Positions 9,871 to 19,651 of a stretch of DNA of 64,000 nucleotides are shown here, piece by piece. The stretch spans positions 248,001 through 312,000 of the forward strand of contig NZ_JASDCS010000003.1 of NCBI RefSeq assembly GCF_030407815.1, in the 5' to 3' direction. Below the pieces are notes generated by a model. The model ran no database searches and was not told the origin of the DNA. It saw nothing but the letters and a program-made list of their open reading frames with translations. The stretch is from Psychrobacter sp. APC 3281 (GTDB lineage Bacteria > Pseudomonadota > Gammaproteobacteria > Pseudomonadales > Moraxellaceae). The translations under genes were made by a program, and so were the position numbers. Numbering within the stretch: position 1 is the stretch's first letter; each line of letters starts with the position of its first letter.

Positions 9871-10155
9871 ATGCCAAGCGTTAATAATTATTTTGATGAT
9901 AAAGTGACTTCTATTGCCTTTCAAACGGCTACTAAGCCTGCAACTGTCGGAGTTATGGAAATTGGTGAATATGAGTTTGGTACCAGTGAATTCGAAACCA
10001 TGAGTGTGGTGAGCGGTGCATTGACGGTTAAGCTACCAGAGAGTGATGAGTGGCAAACGTTTAACGCTGGCGAGCAATTTACCGTTGAAGCTAATCAGAA
10101 GTTCCAAGTAAAAGTAGATGTCGAAACGGCTTATCTATGTGTATACGGCAAATAA
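9871..10155 (+). CDS. ppnP: Pyrimidine/purine nucleoside phosphorylase PpnP (YaiE family)
   Basis: The 94-aa protein matches the small cupin-fold YaiE/DUF1255 family in length and pattern ([53 protein letters not shown]). The E. coli member PpnP phosphorolyses several purine and pyrimidine nucleosides to base and ribose 1-phosphate. AAGGAAAATT precedes the ATG. The gene lies 61 bp behind prfB and is followed by a strong terminator at 10189, so it may be read through from prfB. Confidence 0.93.
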   Translation: MPSVNNYFDDKVTSIAFQTATKPATVGVMEIGEYEFGTSEFETMSVVSGALTVKLPESDEWQTFNAGEQFTVEANQKFQVKVDVETAYLCVYGK

Positions 10156-10188
10156 CGACTTCTAAGTTATAGCAATATCAAAACGAAA

Positions 10189-10220
10189 AACGCCAAGTAC
10201 TTTATGCTTGGCGTTTTTTT
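10189..10220 (+). terminator. Rho-independent terminator behind ppnP
   Basis: A 9-bp stem (aacgccaag / cttggcgtt) with a 9-nt loop is followed by a run of seven T, 33 nt after the ppnP stop. Confidence 0.92.
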
Positions 10221-10366
10221 GTGTGTCATATTTCAAATAAATTCTAAGCTATTATCCTGAAAACCATATTTTACACAGCATTACACTTTGTCTGTGCCAA
10301 ATAAACAGCAAAAACTACCGTCATTAATTATGCTAAAACCATGAATTCTCAAAGGTATACAGGTTT

Positions 10367-11497
10367 ATGACAAAGGCAATAGTAAAGGCAAACCAGCAGA
10401 CAACTACCAAAGACGTGCGTCATGATTACGAGCACCTCGCCCGCCGTGCCAATTTACGTTATGTGAGTGATAATGAGCCAGGCTACGAGCGTAGACGTTG
10501 GGGTCGCGGCTTTACTTATCGTGATGCAACGGGCAACACGGTCAAAGACAAAGCATTGCGTCAGCGTTTTGATGCATTGGTGATACCGCCCATGTGGTCA
10601 GAGGTGTGGATATGCCAAGACGAAAGAGGCCATTTGCAATCAACAGGGCGAGACGAAAAATCGCGTAAACAGTATCTGTATCATCCCTCATGGAACAACA
10701 TCCGTGACCAAGCAAAGTTTGATGCGATGATAGGATTTGCAGAGGCACTGCCAAATCTACGCGCACAAGTCGAGGCAGATTTGGAAGCAAGGTCCTTATC
10801 ACGCACTAACGTACTCGCTGCCGTTGTTAAATTGCTAGAGACCACTTTGATTCGTATCGGTAACAGCCGCTACGCCAAACAAAATAAAAGCTATGGTCTG
10901 AGTACGCTACGTAGTAAGCATGTCAGCGAAACCGACAATGGACTGGCATTTGATTTCGTCGGGAAAAGCGCAAAAGAGCATCATATCGAGCTGCAAGATG
11001 AGCGATTGATTGATATCGTGCAAGCCTGCTCTGAACTACCAGGCTATCAAATATTCAAATATTTAGATGACAACGGACATAAGCAAGTCGTTGACAGTAG
11101 CGATATCAACGACTACTTGCGGATGCATACGTGTGGCATGGACTGTGAAAGTAAGCTGTATAGTGCAAAAGATTTTCGCACATGGATGGCAAGTGTGCTC
11201 GCGGCAAGCTACCTATATGACGAGCTACAAACGACGGCAGGTGCTAGCATACTAGCCAGTGCGCCAGAAAGTGCTGAGCGACAGCAATTAGTCACTGATA
11301 TGGTAAAAAGCGTGGCAGCAGAGCTAGGCAACACGCCGACCGTATGCCGTGCCTCTTATATTCATCCCATTGTCATTGAGCGTTTTTTGGCAGGGCAGTT
11401 TTTTGAAACTTACAAACAAGCGCGCCGTGGTCGAACCAAAAAATACCAAAGCTGTGAAGAAAAAGCGTTATTAGGGTTTTTAAGAGCTGATGTTTAG
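10367..11497 (+). CDS. DNA topoisomerase IB (poxvirus/bacterial type)
   Basis: Type IB topoisomerases relax supercoils by forming a 3'-phosphotyrosyl bond. This 376-aa protein has the bacterial TopIB layout: an N-terminal DNA-binding domain (LRYVSDNEPGYERRRWGRGFTY) and a catalytic core. Core residues visible are R163 (RIGNSRYAKQNKSYGLSTLR), the lysine region GKSAKEHH near 200-206, R271 (KDFRTWMAS) and the probable nucleophile Y331 (CRASYIHP). Family members in bacteria are sporadic and not essential. No partner genes are adjacent, and the next gene starts more than 300 bp downstream. Confidence 0.93.
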   Translation: MTKAIVKANQQTTTKDVRHDYEHLARRANLRYVSDNEPGYERRRWGRGFTYRDATGNTVKDKALRQRFDALVIPPMWSEVWICQDERGHLQSTGRDEKSRKQYLYHPSWNNIRDQAKFDAMIGFAEALPNLRAQVEADLEARSLSRTNVLAAVVKLLETTLIRIGNSRYAKQNKSYGLSTLRSKHVSETDNGLAFDFVGKSAKEHHIELQDERLIDIVQACSELPGYQIFKYLDDNGHKQVVDSSDINDYLRMHTCGMDCESKLYSAKDFRTWMASVLAASYLYDELQTTAGASILASAPESAERQQLVTDMVKSVAAELGNTPTVCRASYIHPIVIERFLAGQFFETYKQARRGRTKKYQSCEEKALLGFLRADV

Positions 11498-11806
11498 ATG
11501 TGAGGTTTTAGATAATAATATTGAGGTGTTAATTCTTTAATAGGAAATTGAAAATATGCGGCAGTACTTTGGCTATTGATTGTAGGTGTCTTCGAGGACT
11601 TATAGCGAATTAATGATAATTAGTTATAGATTATTTCTATTTCTATAAAATAAAAATGATACGTTATGTATTGAAATAAACGTAAAAATGCGTTACTAAT
11701 AGAGCATGATAAATACGAACCTATGAAACGGTCTATAGGATGTGACCGTTTTTTCAATCATAAATGCCATTTTACCAGTTACCTGCTATTGCTAAAGGAT
11801 TAGCTT
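11498..11806. other. Intergenic region with an isolated terminator
   Basis: The AT-rich spacer between the topoisomerase gene and the acyl-CoA synthetase gene contains a clear intrinsic terminator at 11726-11754, 229 nt beyond the topoisomerase stop. No ORF is convincing. The distance leaves room for either a long 3' UTR or a short untranslated RNA. Confidence 0.45.
11726..11754 (+). terminator. Rho-independent terminator between topoisomerase and acyl-CoA synthetase genes
   Basis: An 8-bp perfect stem (aaacggtc / gaccgttt), 10-nt loop and a T-tract. It lies 52 nt upstream of the next start codon. Confidence 0.8.
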
Positions 11807-13516
11807 ATGAACACCGCCTCTCAAACTTTGACGAATATTGATACAGATACTATCGTCACACCAAAAAACTATACCGATTATTATAATAATTTTGATATAG
11901 ATACACTGTTGTCAGAAATCTTTGGCAAGCAGGTGGACGATCGACTAAATGCTTATATGGCTTGCTGTGGTCGCCATGTACGCGATGGCCGCGCTGACAA
12001 TACTGTGTTAGTACACGAAGACACTGTAGGCAATATAACGCGCATGACTTTTGGTGAGCTTGACAAAGCAAGTGCTCAAATTGCCAATTTGCTACAGTCG
12101 TATGGGGTAAAAGCGGGCGATAAGGTAGCGACCATGCTACCGCGCACGCCCGAGCTGCTAACCGTTGTATTGGCGACATGGCGTATCGGGGCGGTATATC
12201 AGCCGCTATTTACTGCGTTTGGTTATGACTCAATCAAGTATCGGATGGACAAAGCCGACACCAAAGTCGTTTTTACTAACCTAGAAAATCGCAGCAAGTT
12301 TGAAGACTTGGCCGAGCAAACAAAAATGGTATTGGTCGGCAGTACTGAGGATGCTGAGACATGGGGTGACGACCACTATAGTCAGTTTATGGCAGCACAG
12401 TCACAAACGTTTGAACCTATGATGCTTGATACGGACGCACCATTTTTGCAAATGTTTACCTCTGGTACGGTTGGTAAATCAAAAGGCGTCAGTGTTCCGT
12501 TAGCCGCGTTACCTGCTTTTTACCTATATATGCGTTATGCCATCGACCTACGCGAAGATGATCAGTATTGGAACATGGCCGATCCGGGCTGGGCGTATGG
12601 CTTGTACTATGCCATCACAGGGCCTTTGCTACTGGGCATCACCACTTATTTTAATGAAGCAGGATTTGACGCGACTAATACCCGTGAGTTTATGGTGCGT
12701 CATAAGATTACCAATTTGGCCTCTTCACCAACCGCATTTCGAATGATGAAATCTAGTGGTGTATTTGATAGTGTTAATGAAGAGACTCATGACGATGCTA
12801 AGCTGTCTTTACGCTGTGCCAACTCGGCAGGAGAGACGCTGAATACCGAAGTGGTCAATTGGGTCGAAACCTATCTGGCGTGCCAAGTCAAAGACCAATA
12901 CGGGCAAACAGAGACTGGCATGACTTGCTGTGCACATCATGCACTGGCGCATGATTGTCCTGTTGGTTCGATGGGTATGGCGCTACCAGGTCATACGCTA
13001 GTCGTACTAGATGATGATATGAATGTGCTACCGGATGGCGAACAAGGGCAGCTAGCAGTCGTCGTCAGTCAATCACCTGCGTTTTATTTCCGTGGCTATA
13101 GCTGGAATGAAAAACAAGCCTTTGTAGATGATTACTATCTGACAGGCGACGTGGTCGAGCGTCATAGTGACGGCAGTTACTGGTTTTCAGGTCGTGACGA
13201 TGACATCATTATTACTGCAGGTTACCGCGTAGGGCCTACTGATGTCGAAAACACCGTATTAGAACATGAAGCAGTGGCAGAGTCTGCGGCGGTAGGCGTG
13301 CCAGATGAGGTGCGCGGTCATACCATCAAGTCTTATGTGGTGCTAAAAGATGGCATCGAAGGCAGTGAGCAAATAGCCAAAGAAATCCAAGAGCTAGTAC
13401 GCAAACGTCTATCCACTCATGCTTATCCGCGTGAGGTCGAGTTTGTGACCGAGTTACCAAAAACGCCAAGTGGTAAGATTCAACGCTTTTTGCTGCGTAG
13501 TCTGTCTGCTGCATAA
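11807..13516 (+). CDS. AMP-forming acyl-CoA synthetase (acetyl/medium-chain type)
   Basis: The enzyme activates a carboxylic acid as acyl-AMP and transfers it to CoA. The 569-aa protein shows ANL-family motifs in order: phosphate loop FTSGTVGKSKG (217-227), CANSAGETLN, YGQTETG, the hinge aspartate motif LTGDVVERHSDGSYWFSGRDDDIIITAGYRVGP, and the catalytic lysine K557 in TPSGKIQRFLLR. The sequence resembles medium-chain and acetyl-CoA synthetase-like proteins more than long-chain FadD, but the substrate is not determined. It is followed 72 bp later by an SDR of the 3-hydroxyacyl-CoA dehydrogenase type, so the pair is probably an operon for degrading a specific acid. Confidence 0.9.
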   Translation: MNTASQTLTNIDTDTIVTPKNYTDYYNNFDIDTLLSEIFGKQVDDRLNAYMACCGRHVRDGRADNTVLVHEDTVGNITRMTFGELDKASAQIANLLQSYGVKAGDKVATMLPRTPELLTVVLATWRIGAVYQPLFTAFGYDSIKYRMDKADTKVVFTNLENRSKFEDLAEQTKMVLVGSTEDAETWGDDHYSQFMAAQSQTFEPMMLDTDAPFLQMFTSGTVGKSKGVSVPLAALPAFYLYMRYAIDLREDDQYWNMADPGWAYGLYYAITGPLLLGITTYFNEAGFDATNTREFMVRHKITNLASSPTAFRMMKSSGVFDSVNEETHDDAKLSLRCANSAGETLNTEVVNWVETYLACQVKDQYGQTETGMTCCAHHALAHDCPVGSMGMALPGHTLVVLDDDMNVLPDGEQGQLAVVVSQSPAFYFRGYSWNEKQAFVDDYYLTGDVVERHSDGSYWFSGRDDDIIITAGYRVGPTDVENTVLEHEAVAESAAVGVPDEVRGHTIKSYVVLKDGIEGSEQIAKEIQELVRKRLSTHAYPREVEFVTELPKTPSGKIQRFLLRSLSAA

Positions 13517-13588
13517 ATGAGTTGGTAAAGCGTCCATAAATTTAATAGAAAAATATCTAATAAGAAGCAAAAATTTAAAGGAATAATC

Positions 13589-14380
13589 ATGCAAGTTAAA
13601 GAAAACAGCTTTTTGGTCACTGGCGGTGCATCAGGTTTGGGAGAGTCAGTGGCTCGGGCGATTGTAGGTCAAGGTGGCAACGTCGTTATCGCTGATTTAA
13701 ATGAGTCAGCTGGACAAGCTCTGGTCGCTGAGTTAGGTGATAGTGCGCGCTTTGTACGCTGTGATATTACTAACGGTGATGAAGTACAATCAGCGGTCGA
13801 AATGGCAGAGTCAGCTTTCGGTGGTCTACAAGGTTCAATCAACTGTGCTGGTATTGTAGTGGTACAAAAACTGCTAGATCGCGATAACAATCCGGCAGAC
13901 CTTGAGGCATTTAGCCGTGGGGTCAATATTAATCTGGTCGGATCGTTTAACGTGGCGCGATTGGTCGCTGCTAGTATCGCTAAGCGTATAGCTAATGATA
14001 GCAATGCAGGCGGCCATGTAGAAAAGAATGCAGATCAAGGTATTATTATTAATACAGCCTCTATCGCAGCCTTTGACGGTCAAGTAGGTCAAGCCAGCTA
14101 TTCGTCGTCCAAGGCAGGCGTGGTTGGTCTGACCTTGCCACTTGCTCGCGAGCTGGCACGTCATGGTATTCGCGTGATGACCATCGCACCAGGTGTCTTT
14201 GCTACGCCGATGATGGACAGTATTCCTGAAAAGGCACGAGAGCAGCTAGAGGCAGGTGTGCCATATCCTAAACGTTTGGGCGCACCCAATGAGTTTGCCA
14301 AATTGGTGACTCATATCATCGATAATGCTTACCTAAATGGTGAAGTCATTCGCTTAGATGGTGCGATTCGCATGGTGTAA
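13589..14380 (+). CDS. SDR dehydrogenase resembling type II 3-hydroxyacyl-CoA dehydrogenase (HSD10-like)
   Basis: This 263-aa Rossmann-fold enzyme has TGGASGLG (11-18) for NAD binding, an aspartate after beta-2 (VVIADLNES) that favours NAD over NADP, NCAG, and the catalytic triad S158, Y171 and K175 (YSSSK). The insert around residues 90-105 (VVQKLLDRDNN) and the C-terminus (GEVIRLDGAIRMV) resemble the HSD10 group, which oxidises short or 2-methyl-branched 3-hydroxyacyl-CoAs. It lies directly behind the acyl-CoA synthetase, so a joint role in a short beta-oxidation-like pathway is likely. Confidence 0.88.
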   Translation: MQVKENSFLVTGGASGLGESVARAIVGQGGNVVIADLNESAGQALVAELGDSARFVRCDITNGDEVQSAVEMAESAFGGLQGSINCAGIVVVQKLLDRDNNPADLEAFSRGVNINLVGSFNVARLVAASIAKRIANDSNAGGHVEKNADQGIIINTASIAAFDGQVGQASYSSSKAGVVGLTLPLARELARHGIRVMTIAPGVFATPMMDSIPEKAREQLEAGVPYPKRLGAPNEFAKLVTHIIDNAYLNGEVIRLDGAIRMV

Positions 14381-14489
14381 CAGTCTAGCGAGTGATTCAT
14401 CACTTTTGCACAAAACGTATCTACAGAATCTGGCATAGTGCTTTGATACATATGATTAATGACAAAATTAATTATGGGAATCAGAGTCT

Positions 14490-15071
14490 ATGCCATTTTT
14501 TTATAAAAAATCTTATCCATCAAATGAGCAGCGTACGCCTTGGTTGCGCGTTATCATTGGTCTTAGTCTTACTGTTATTGTCAGCACCAGCGCTATTGCT
14601 TATGTTAAAAGCACCTCAAAACCCGAAAACCTCATTCCTGCGTCGTCAGTCATTGATAGAGTCTTCGTCGATAAATCAGATCGTGTCTTAAAGCTGATGA
14701 GCGATGGTAAAGTCATTAGGTCGTATCGTATTGCGCTAAGGAACAGTCCATCAGGTCACAAGCAACAAGAAGGCGACCAGCGTACGCCCGTTGGGGTTTA
14801 TACATTAGATTATAAAAATGCGGACTCTATTGCGCATCGCTCGATTCATATTAGCTATCCCAATGATGAAGACAAGGCGCGAGCGCAGTCATTAGGGGTC
14901 AATCCGGGTGGCGATATCATGATTCATGGGCAAATGAATGGCTTTGGGTATTTGGCATTATTTAATCAACGACGCGATTGGACAGATGGTTGTATCGCTG
15001 TTGCCAATGATGAGATGGATGAAATTATGGATGCGGTGACACTTGGTATTCCTATTGAAATCGTGGAGTAG
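14490..15071 (+). CDS. L,D-transpeptidase (YkuD domain) with N-terminal membrane anchor
   Basis: The 193-aa protein has an uncleaved-looking hydrophobic segment (about residues 19-38, LRVIIGLSLTVIVSTSAIAYV) and a periplasmic YkuD domain from about residue 57. The active-site pattern is present: H146 in IMIHGQ and C168 in DWTDGCIAVANDEM. Such enzymes form 3-3 cross-links in peptidoglycan or attach proteins to it. Some YkuD proteins of this short type (YafK/DpaA-like) instead detach lipoproteins, so the exact reaction is uncertain. The gene stands alone between the SDR gene and clpB. Confidence 0.87.
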   Translation: MPFFYKKSYPSNEQRTPWLRVIIGLSLTVIVSTSAIAYVKSTSKPENLIPASSVIDRVFVDKSDRVLKLMSDGKVIRSYRIALRNSPSGHKQQEGDQRTPVGVYTLDYKNADSIAHRSIHISYPNDEDKARAQSLGVNPGGDIMIHGQMNGFGYLALFNQRRDWTDGCIAVANDEMDEIMDAVTLGIPIEIVE

Positions 15072-15379
15072 AATAGTCGGGTTATTATCTAATTTATACT
15101 AAGTAGATGCATTATTTATTGGCGTATTTAGTGGAGATTTATCTTTCATTTGCACTAATAAAATGGCGTAACTGATTACTAACTATCTTTAAATGATATT
15201 AATAGCTACTTTAAATATCATTAATAATAAATATCATTGCTTTAAGTAAGGTTTTATTTGGTAATCGTCTTGAAATAGGTGTGTATATACCTTATATAAG
15301 TGACAGATAACAGTGGGCACTGGAATAAGATAATCCTTAGAGGTGCTATTGAGAATACCAATTATAAAAGGATATAGAC
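15072..15379. other. clpB upstream region
   Basis: The AT-rich spacer in front of clpB holds the sigma32-like promoter at 15269-15297 and about 80 nt of leader. I see no terminator behind the L,D-transpeptidase gene and no ORF. Confidence 0.5.
15269..15297 (+). promoter_or_regulatory. Candidate sigma32 (heat-shock) promoter of clpB
   Basis: CTTGAAA (15269-15275) is a perfect -35-type heat-shock element. After a 14-nt spacer comes CCTTATAT (15290-15297), a fair match to the CCCCATNT element. It lies about 85 nt before the clpB ATG. The assignment is by consensus and by the known sigma32 control of clpB in enterobacteria. Confidence 0.65.
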
Positions 15380-17977
15380 ATGAGATTTGAGAAGTTTACT
15401 CAAAAACTGCAGTCCGCCATTCAAGAAGCACAGAGCTTAGCGTTAGGTCGCGATCATACAGGTATCGATCCTGTACATTTGCTTGCCGTGTTGCTACAAG
15501 ATGAGTCTAATTTATCGATCTGCCAACAAGCAGGTGCTTCTATTCCAGCGCTAAAAAATGGCGTTGCCAAAGCATTGGACAATCAAGCGACCATTTCGGA
15601 GCCGACAGGCGACGTTAACCTAAACCCAAACTCGGTCAAAATATTGAACTTGGCCGATCGTCAGGCGCAAAAAGAAGGCGATGATTTTATCGCGACGGAA
15701 TGGGTGATGTTGGCACTTGCTGAACAGGGCGAAACCAAAAAAATATTTGAAAGTGCTGGCGTGACGGCAGGCAAGTTAAAAGTGGTGATTGAGCAATTAC
15801 GCGGCGATGATACGGTGAATAACCAAAACGCAGAAGATCAACGTGATGCACTCAATAAGTACACGATCAATCTGACTGAACAAGCAGAGCTTGGCAAGCT
15901 AGATCCAGTCATTGGTCGTGACGAAGAGATCCGCCGTACTATTCAGGTACTATCGCGCCGTACCAAAAACAACCCTGTGCTGATTGGTGAGCCGGGCGTT
16001 GGTAAGACAGCTATCGTAGAAGGCTTGGCGCAAAAAATCATCAATGGTGACGTGCCAGAAGGTCTGCGCCGCAAAGAAGTGCTGTCGTTAGACTTGGGCG
16101 CTTTGATTGCTGGGGCAAAATTTCGCGGTGAGTTTGAAGAGCGCCTCAAAAGCGTATTGAGCGACTTGGCCAAGCAAGAAGGCAATGTCATCCTATTCAT
16201 TGATGAGCTGCATACGATGGTTGGTGCGGGTAAATCTGAAGGTGCAATGGATGCTGGTAATATGCTAAAACCTGCATTGGCACGCGGTGAACTGCATTGT
16301 GTCGGAGCGACGACGCTGGATGAGTACCGTAAGTACATTGAAAAAGATGCCGCACTTGAGCGTCGTTTCCAAAAAGTACTGGTCGATGAGCCAACGGTCG
16401 AAGACACCATCGCGATATTACGTGGCCTAAAAGAGCGTTACGAGTTGCATCATGGCGTCGATATTCAAGACAGTGCCATCATCGCTGCTGCGCGTATGAG
16501 TCATCGCTACATCACTGACCGTAAGCTACCAGATAAGGCGATTGATTTAATTGATGAGGCGGCCAGTCGTTTGCGAATGGAGATGGATAGCAAGCCTGAA
16601 TCATTAGGTAAGCTCGATAGTCGCTTGATTCAGCTGAAAATGCAGCGTGAAGTGCTCAAAAATGAAGAGGATGCTGGCGCGCAAGCCGAGCGTAAAGTGC
16701 TCGATGCACAAATAGCTGAATTGGAAAAAGAGTATGCTGATCTTAACGAGGTTTGGCAGGCAGAGAAAGCACTGGTCAAAGGCAGTCAGCAGCTAAAAGA
16801 CGAGCTAGATAAAGCCCGTATCGCCTATGACAAGGCTAGCCGCGAAGGCGACTACGAGACCATGAGTAAATTGCAATACGAAACCATTCCGCAGTTAGAA
16901 CGTCGTATTCATGAGTCTGACTTGGCTGAGCAAAAAGAGCAGACAGGTGAAGGTAGCGGTGTGAAATTGCTGCGTAATAAGGTGACAGACAACGAAATCG
17001 CCGAAGTGGTGGCTGCTGCGACTGGTATTCCAGTCAGTAAAATGATGCAAGGCGAGCGTGATAAGATGATCGCAATGGAAGAAAAGCTCCATGAGCGTGT
17101 CATCGGTCAAAACGAAGCGGTCGAATCGGTGGCCAATGCGGTACGTCGTAGCCGTGCAGGCTTATCTGATCCCAACCGTCCTTCTGGTTCGTTCTTATTC
17201 TTAGGACCTACTGGTGTTGGTAAGACCGAGCTGACCAAATCACTAGCAAACTTCTTGTTTGACTCTGAAGATGCGATTATACGTATCGACATGAGTGAGT
17301 ATATGGAAAAACACAGTGTCAGCCGTTTGGTAGGCGCACCTCCAGGTTATGTCGGTTACGAAGAAGGCGGTACGTTGACTGAAGCGGTACGCCGTAAGCC
17401 ATATAGCGTCATATTGTTCGATGAAGTAGAGAAGGCGCATCCTGATGTGTTTAACATCTTGCTGCAAGTATTGGACGATGGTCGCTTAACCGATTCGCAA
17501 GGTCGTGTAGTAGATTTCAAGAACACTGTTATCATCATGACCAGTAACTTGGGTTCACATAAGATCCAAGAGATGGTTGGTGAAAGTTACGAGGATATCA
17601 AAGCAGAAGTAATGGATTCTGTTGGGCAGCATTTCCGTCCAGAGTTCGTCAACCGTATTGATGAAATCGTAGTCTTCCATCCGCTTGGTATGTCGCAGAT
17701 GGCAGGTATTGCGGATATTCAACTGGATCGATTACGTCAGCGTATCCAAGAGCGTGAGATGGATATTGAACTGTCAGCAGATGCGATGAATAAATTGGTT
17801 GCCGTGGGTTATGACCCTGTTTATGGTGCTCGTCCTTTAAAGCGCGCCATTCAACAAGAGATCGAAAACCCATTGTCATTGAAACTATTAGCAGGTGATT
17901 TTGTCGCTGGTGATATTATCAAAGTCGATGTAGGTGCCGATGACAAGCTAACTTTTGATAAGCTTAGAATGAGCTAA
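15380..17977 (+). CDS. clpB: ATP-dependent disaggregase chaperone ClpB
   Basis: ClpB works with DnaK to pull polypeptides out of aggregates as an AAA+ hexamer. The 865-aa protein has the full layout: N-terminal Clp domain (1-145), first AAA+ module with Walker A GEPGVGKT (203-210) and Walker [11 protein letters not shown], the long coiled-coil M-domain (about 400-530), second AAA+ module with Walker A GPTGVGKT and Walker [17 protein letters not shown], and the arginine-rich C-terminal domain ([24 protein letters not shown]). Length matches E. coli ClpB (857). It is a single-gene unit with its own heat-shock-like promoter and a terminator at 18024. Confidence 0.98.
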   Translation: MRFEKFTQKLQSAIQEAQSLALGRDHTGIDPVHLLAVLLQDESNLSICQQAGASIPALKNGVAKALDNQATISEPTGDVNLNPNSVKILNLADRQAQKEGDDFIATEWVMLALAEQGETKKIFESAGVTAGKLKVVIEQLRGDDTVNNQNAEDQRDALNKYTINLTEQAELGKLDPVIGRDEEIRRTIQVLSRRTKNNPVLIGEPGVGKTAIVEGLAQKIINGDVPEGLRRKEVLSLDLGALIAGAKFRGEFEERLKSVLSDLAKQEGNVILFIDELHTMVGAGKSEGAMDAGNMLKPALARGELHCVGATTLDEYRKYIEKDAALERRFQKVLVDEPTVEDTIAILRGLKERYELHHGVDIQDSAIIAAARMSHRYITDRKLPDKAIDLIDEAASRLRMEMDSKPESLGKLDSRLIQLKMQREVLKNEEDAGAQAERKVLDAQIAELEKEYADLNEVWQAEKALVKGSQQLKDELDKARIAYDKASREGDYETMSKLQYETIPQLERRIHESDLAEQKEQTGEGSGVKLLRNKVTDNEIAEVVAAATGIPVSKMMQGERDKMIAMEEKLHERVIGQNEAVESVANAVRRSRAGLSDPNRPSGSFLFLGPTGVGKTELTKSLANFLFDSEDAIIRIDMSEYMEKHSVSRLVGAPPGYVGYEEGGTLTEAVRRKPYSVILFDEVEKAHPDVFNILLQVLDDGRLTDSQGRVVDFKNTVIIMTSNLGSHKIQEMVGESYEDIKAEVMDSVGQHFRPEFVNRIDEIVVFHPLGMSQMAGIADIQLDRLRQRIQEREMDIELSADAMNKLVAVGYDPVYGARPLKRAIQQEIENPLSLKLLAGDFVAGDIIKVDVGADDKLTFDKLRMS

Positions 17978-18023
17978 TCAATTTATCCTTGACGTCTTTA
18001 TAACCCAACTGTACGCTTAAAAC

Positions 18024-18060
18024 AAACCCCTTATCTACAATCGTAGGTAAGGGGTTTTTA
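18024..18060 (+). terminator. Rho-independent terminator behind clpB
   Basis: A 10-bp stem (aaaccccttatctac region pairing with gtaggtaaggggttt) is capped by a short loop and followed by TTTTTA, about 50 nt after the clpB stop. Confidence 0.88.
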
Positions 18061-18184
18061 TTTATAAGACACGTTTTACGTTACTGTTTTTTTACCATTT
18101 CGATATCTCTTAAGTCTCAGGACTATGCTATAACTAAATCAAAGACTAATAGCATAAGTATCAACTGAATGGAGAAACAGAACG

Positions 18185-19462
18185 ATGACAACCCATATTG
18201 AACGTATAAATATGCCTTTAACTTCGCCACTAATCATTGCAGCATTGCTGTTTAGCACTGCCGCGTGCTCCAATCCTTCTACAGTAAGTCCTAGCAATAA
18301 CAAAAGCACTGCAACAGAGTCTAAAGAAGTTTCCACTTCAGATAGCGACACTCAAACCGCCACAAAAAGCACTACACAAACAAAGACTAGCAAGCCTGAC
18401 TTTACCACCAAAACAATCGCTACCTTTGATGAGCCTTGGGCCATGACAGCGTTACCCATTGCAGATAGCAAAGCGCCAAAATTACTAGTAACACAAAAAA
18501 CAGGTGAGCTATTTATCGTAGATACCGCGACGGGTAATAAGACCAAAATCGAAGGCGTTCCTACAGTCGCTTACGGTGGTCAAGGCGGCTTAGGAGACAT
18601 TATCGTGGCTCCGGATTTTGCTACGTCTAATACCGTCTATCTTAGCTACGCGGAAGCAGGAACAGGAAGTGATAGCAATAAATTTGGTGCCAAAGTGATC
18701 AAGGCGACACTCTCAGGATTAGAGACAGCCACACCTACGTTGCAAGATATCATGCCTATCTGGCAACAGTCTCCGAAAGTTACAGGGCAAGGACATTATA
18801 GTCATCGCCTGCTGTTTTCTCCCGATAGCCGCTATCTATATATCAGCTCAGGCGAGCGTCAAGACAAAGACCCAGCACAAGACATGAATGGCAATTTGGG
18901 TAAGATAATACGATTGAGTCCTGATGGTAACACCCCGCCAGACAATCCGTTTATTGATAATGAGTTGGCCAAACAGTTTTGGACCATCGGACATCGCAAT
19001 GTGCTTGGTATGGCATTTGACGATAGTGGACAGCTTTGGGCGCACGAGATGGGACCAAAAGGCGGCGATGAATTTAATATTATTGAGAAGGGTAACAACT
19101 ATGGCTGGCCAGTGGTATCCAATGGACGAAACTATTCAGGTTTAGACATTCCTGACCATGAAACAAAGCCAGAGTTTGCGGCACCCAAAATTACTTGGAC
19201 ACCTGTCATATCACCATCTGCTATGAGCATTTATGCGACTGGTACTCATAATGACTTTCCTAGCTGGCAGGGCAATGCGCTTATCAGTGGCTTATCGTCT
19301 AAAGCGCTTATCGTAGTAGGGATAAACGACGACAATACCGCTGCTGAGCGTTATCGTTATGACATGGGTGAGCGTGTACGCAGTGTGCTAGCAGTAGACG
19401 GGCAAGTGTTGACACTTGAAGATGGTGATGATGCACAATTACTTAGATTATTGCCCAAATAA
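18185..19462 (+). CDS. PQQ-dependent soluble aldose sugar dehydrogenase-like lipoprotein
   Basis: The 425-aa protein begins with a lipoprotein signal (PLTSPLIIAALLFSTAAC, lipid-modified C28) and a Ser/Thr/Lys-rich linker to about residue 75, then a six-bladed beta-propeller of the glucose/sorbosone dehydrogenase family (GGQGGLGDIIVAPDF, GHYSHRLLFSPDSRYLYISSGER, FWTIGHRNVLGMAFDDSGQLWAHEMGPKGGDEFN, GNNYGWPVVSNGRNYSG). This matches E. coli YliI/Asd, a PQQ-dependent aldose sugar dehydrogenase. No pqq genes lie in the window. The ATG at 18185 has GGAG 10 nt upstream; the ATG at residue 10 (18212) would also leave an intact signal peptide. Confidence 0.88.
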   Translation: MTTHIERINMPLTSPLIIAALLFSTAACSNPSTVSPSNNKSTATESKEVSTSDSDTQTATKSTTQTKTSKPDFTTKTIATFDEPWAMTALPIADSKAPKLLVTQKTGELFIVDTATGNKTKIEGVPTVAYGGQGGLGDIIVAPDFATSNTVYLSYAEAGTGSDSNKFGAKVIKATLSGLETATPTLQDIMPIWQQSPKVTGQGHYSHRLLFSPDSRYLYISSGERQDKDPAQDMNGNLGKIIRLSPDGNTPPDNPFIDNELAKQFWTIGHRNVLGMAFDDSGQLWAHEMGPKGGDEFNIIEKGNNYGWPVVSNGRNYSGLDIPDHETKPEFAAPKITWTPVISPSAMSIYATGTHNDFPSWQGNALISGLSSKALIVVGINDDNTAAERYRYDMGERVRSVLAVDGQVLTLEDGDDAQLLRLLPK

Positions 19463-19651
19463 CATCGAAACAATATTGAAAAAACATCGAATTAAGGACG
19501 TATTTACCTGTCTGTATATTTAATTATTTTAATAAAACTATTCAATTCTTTTAGAGTGGATTAATAGTTTTATCAAGTTTTATTTTGTAATAGATTGATA
19601 GTTAAGACCTATTTTGTTAAGGTAACGTTCCTTGAAATTTGAGACTTGCAC

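Noticed and set aside
11856..12179. 107-codon minus-strand frame inside the acyl-CoA synthetase gene
   Set aside because: It is antisense to a gene with full ANL-family motifs and has no Shine-Dalgarno or family features.
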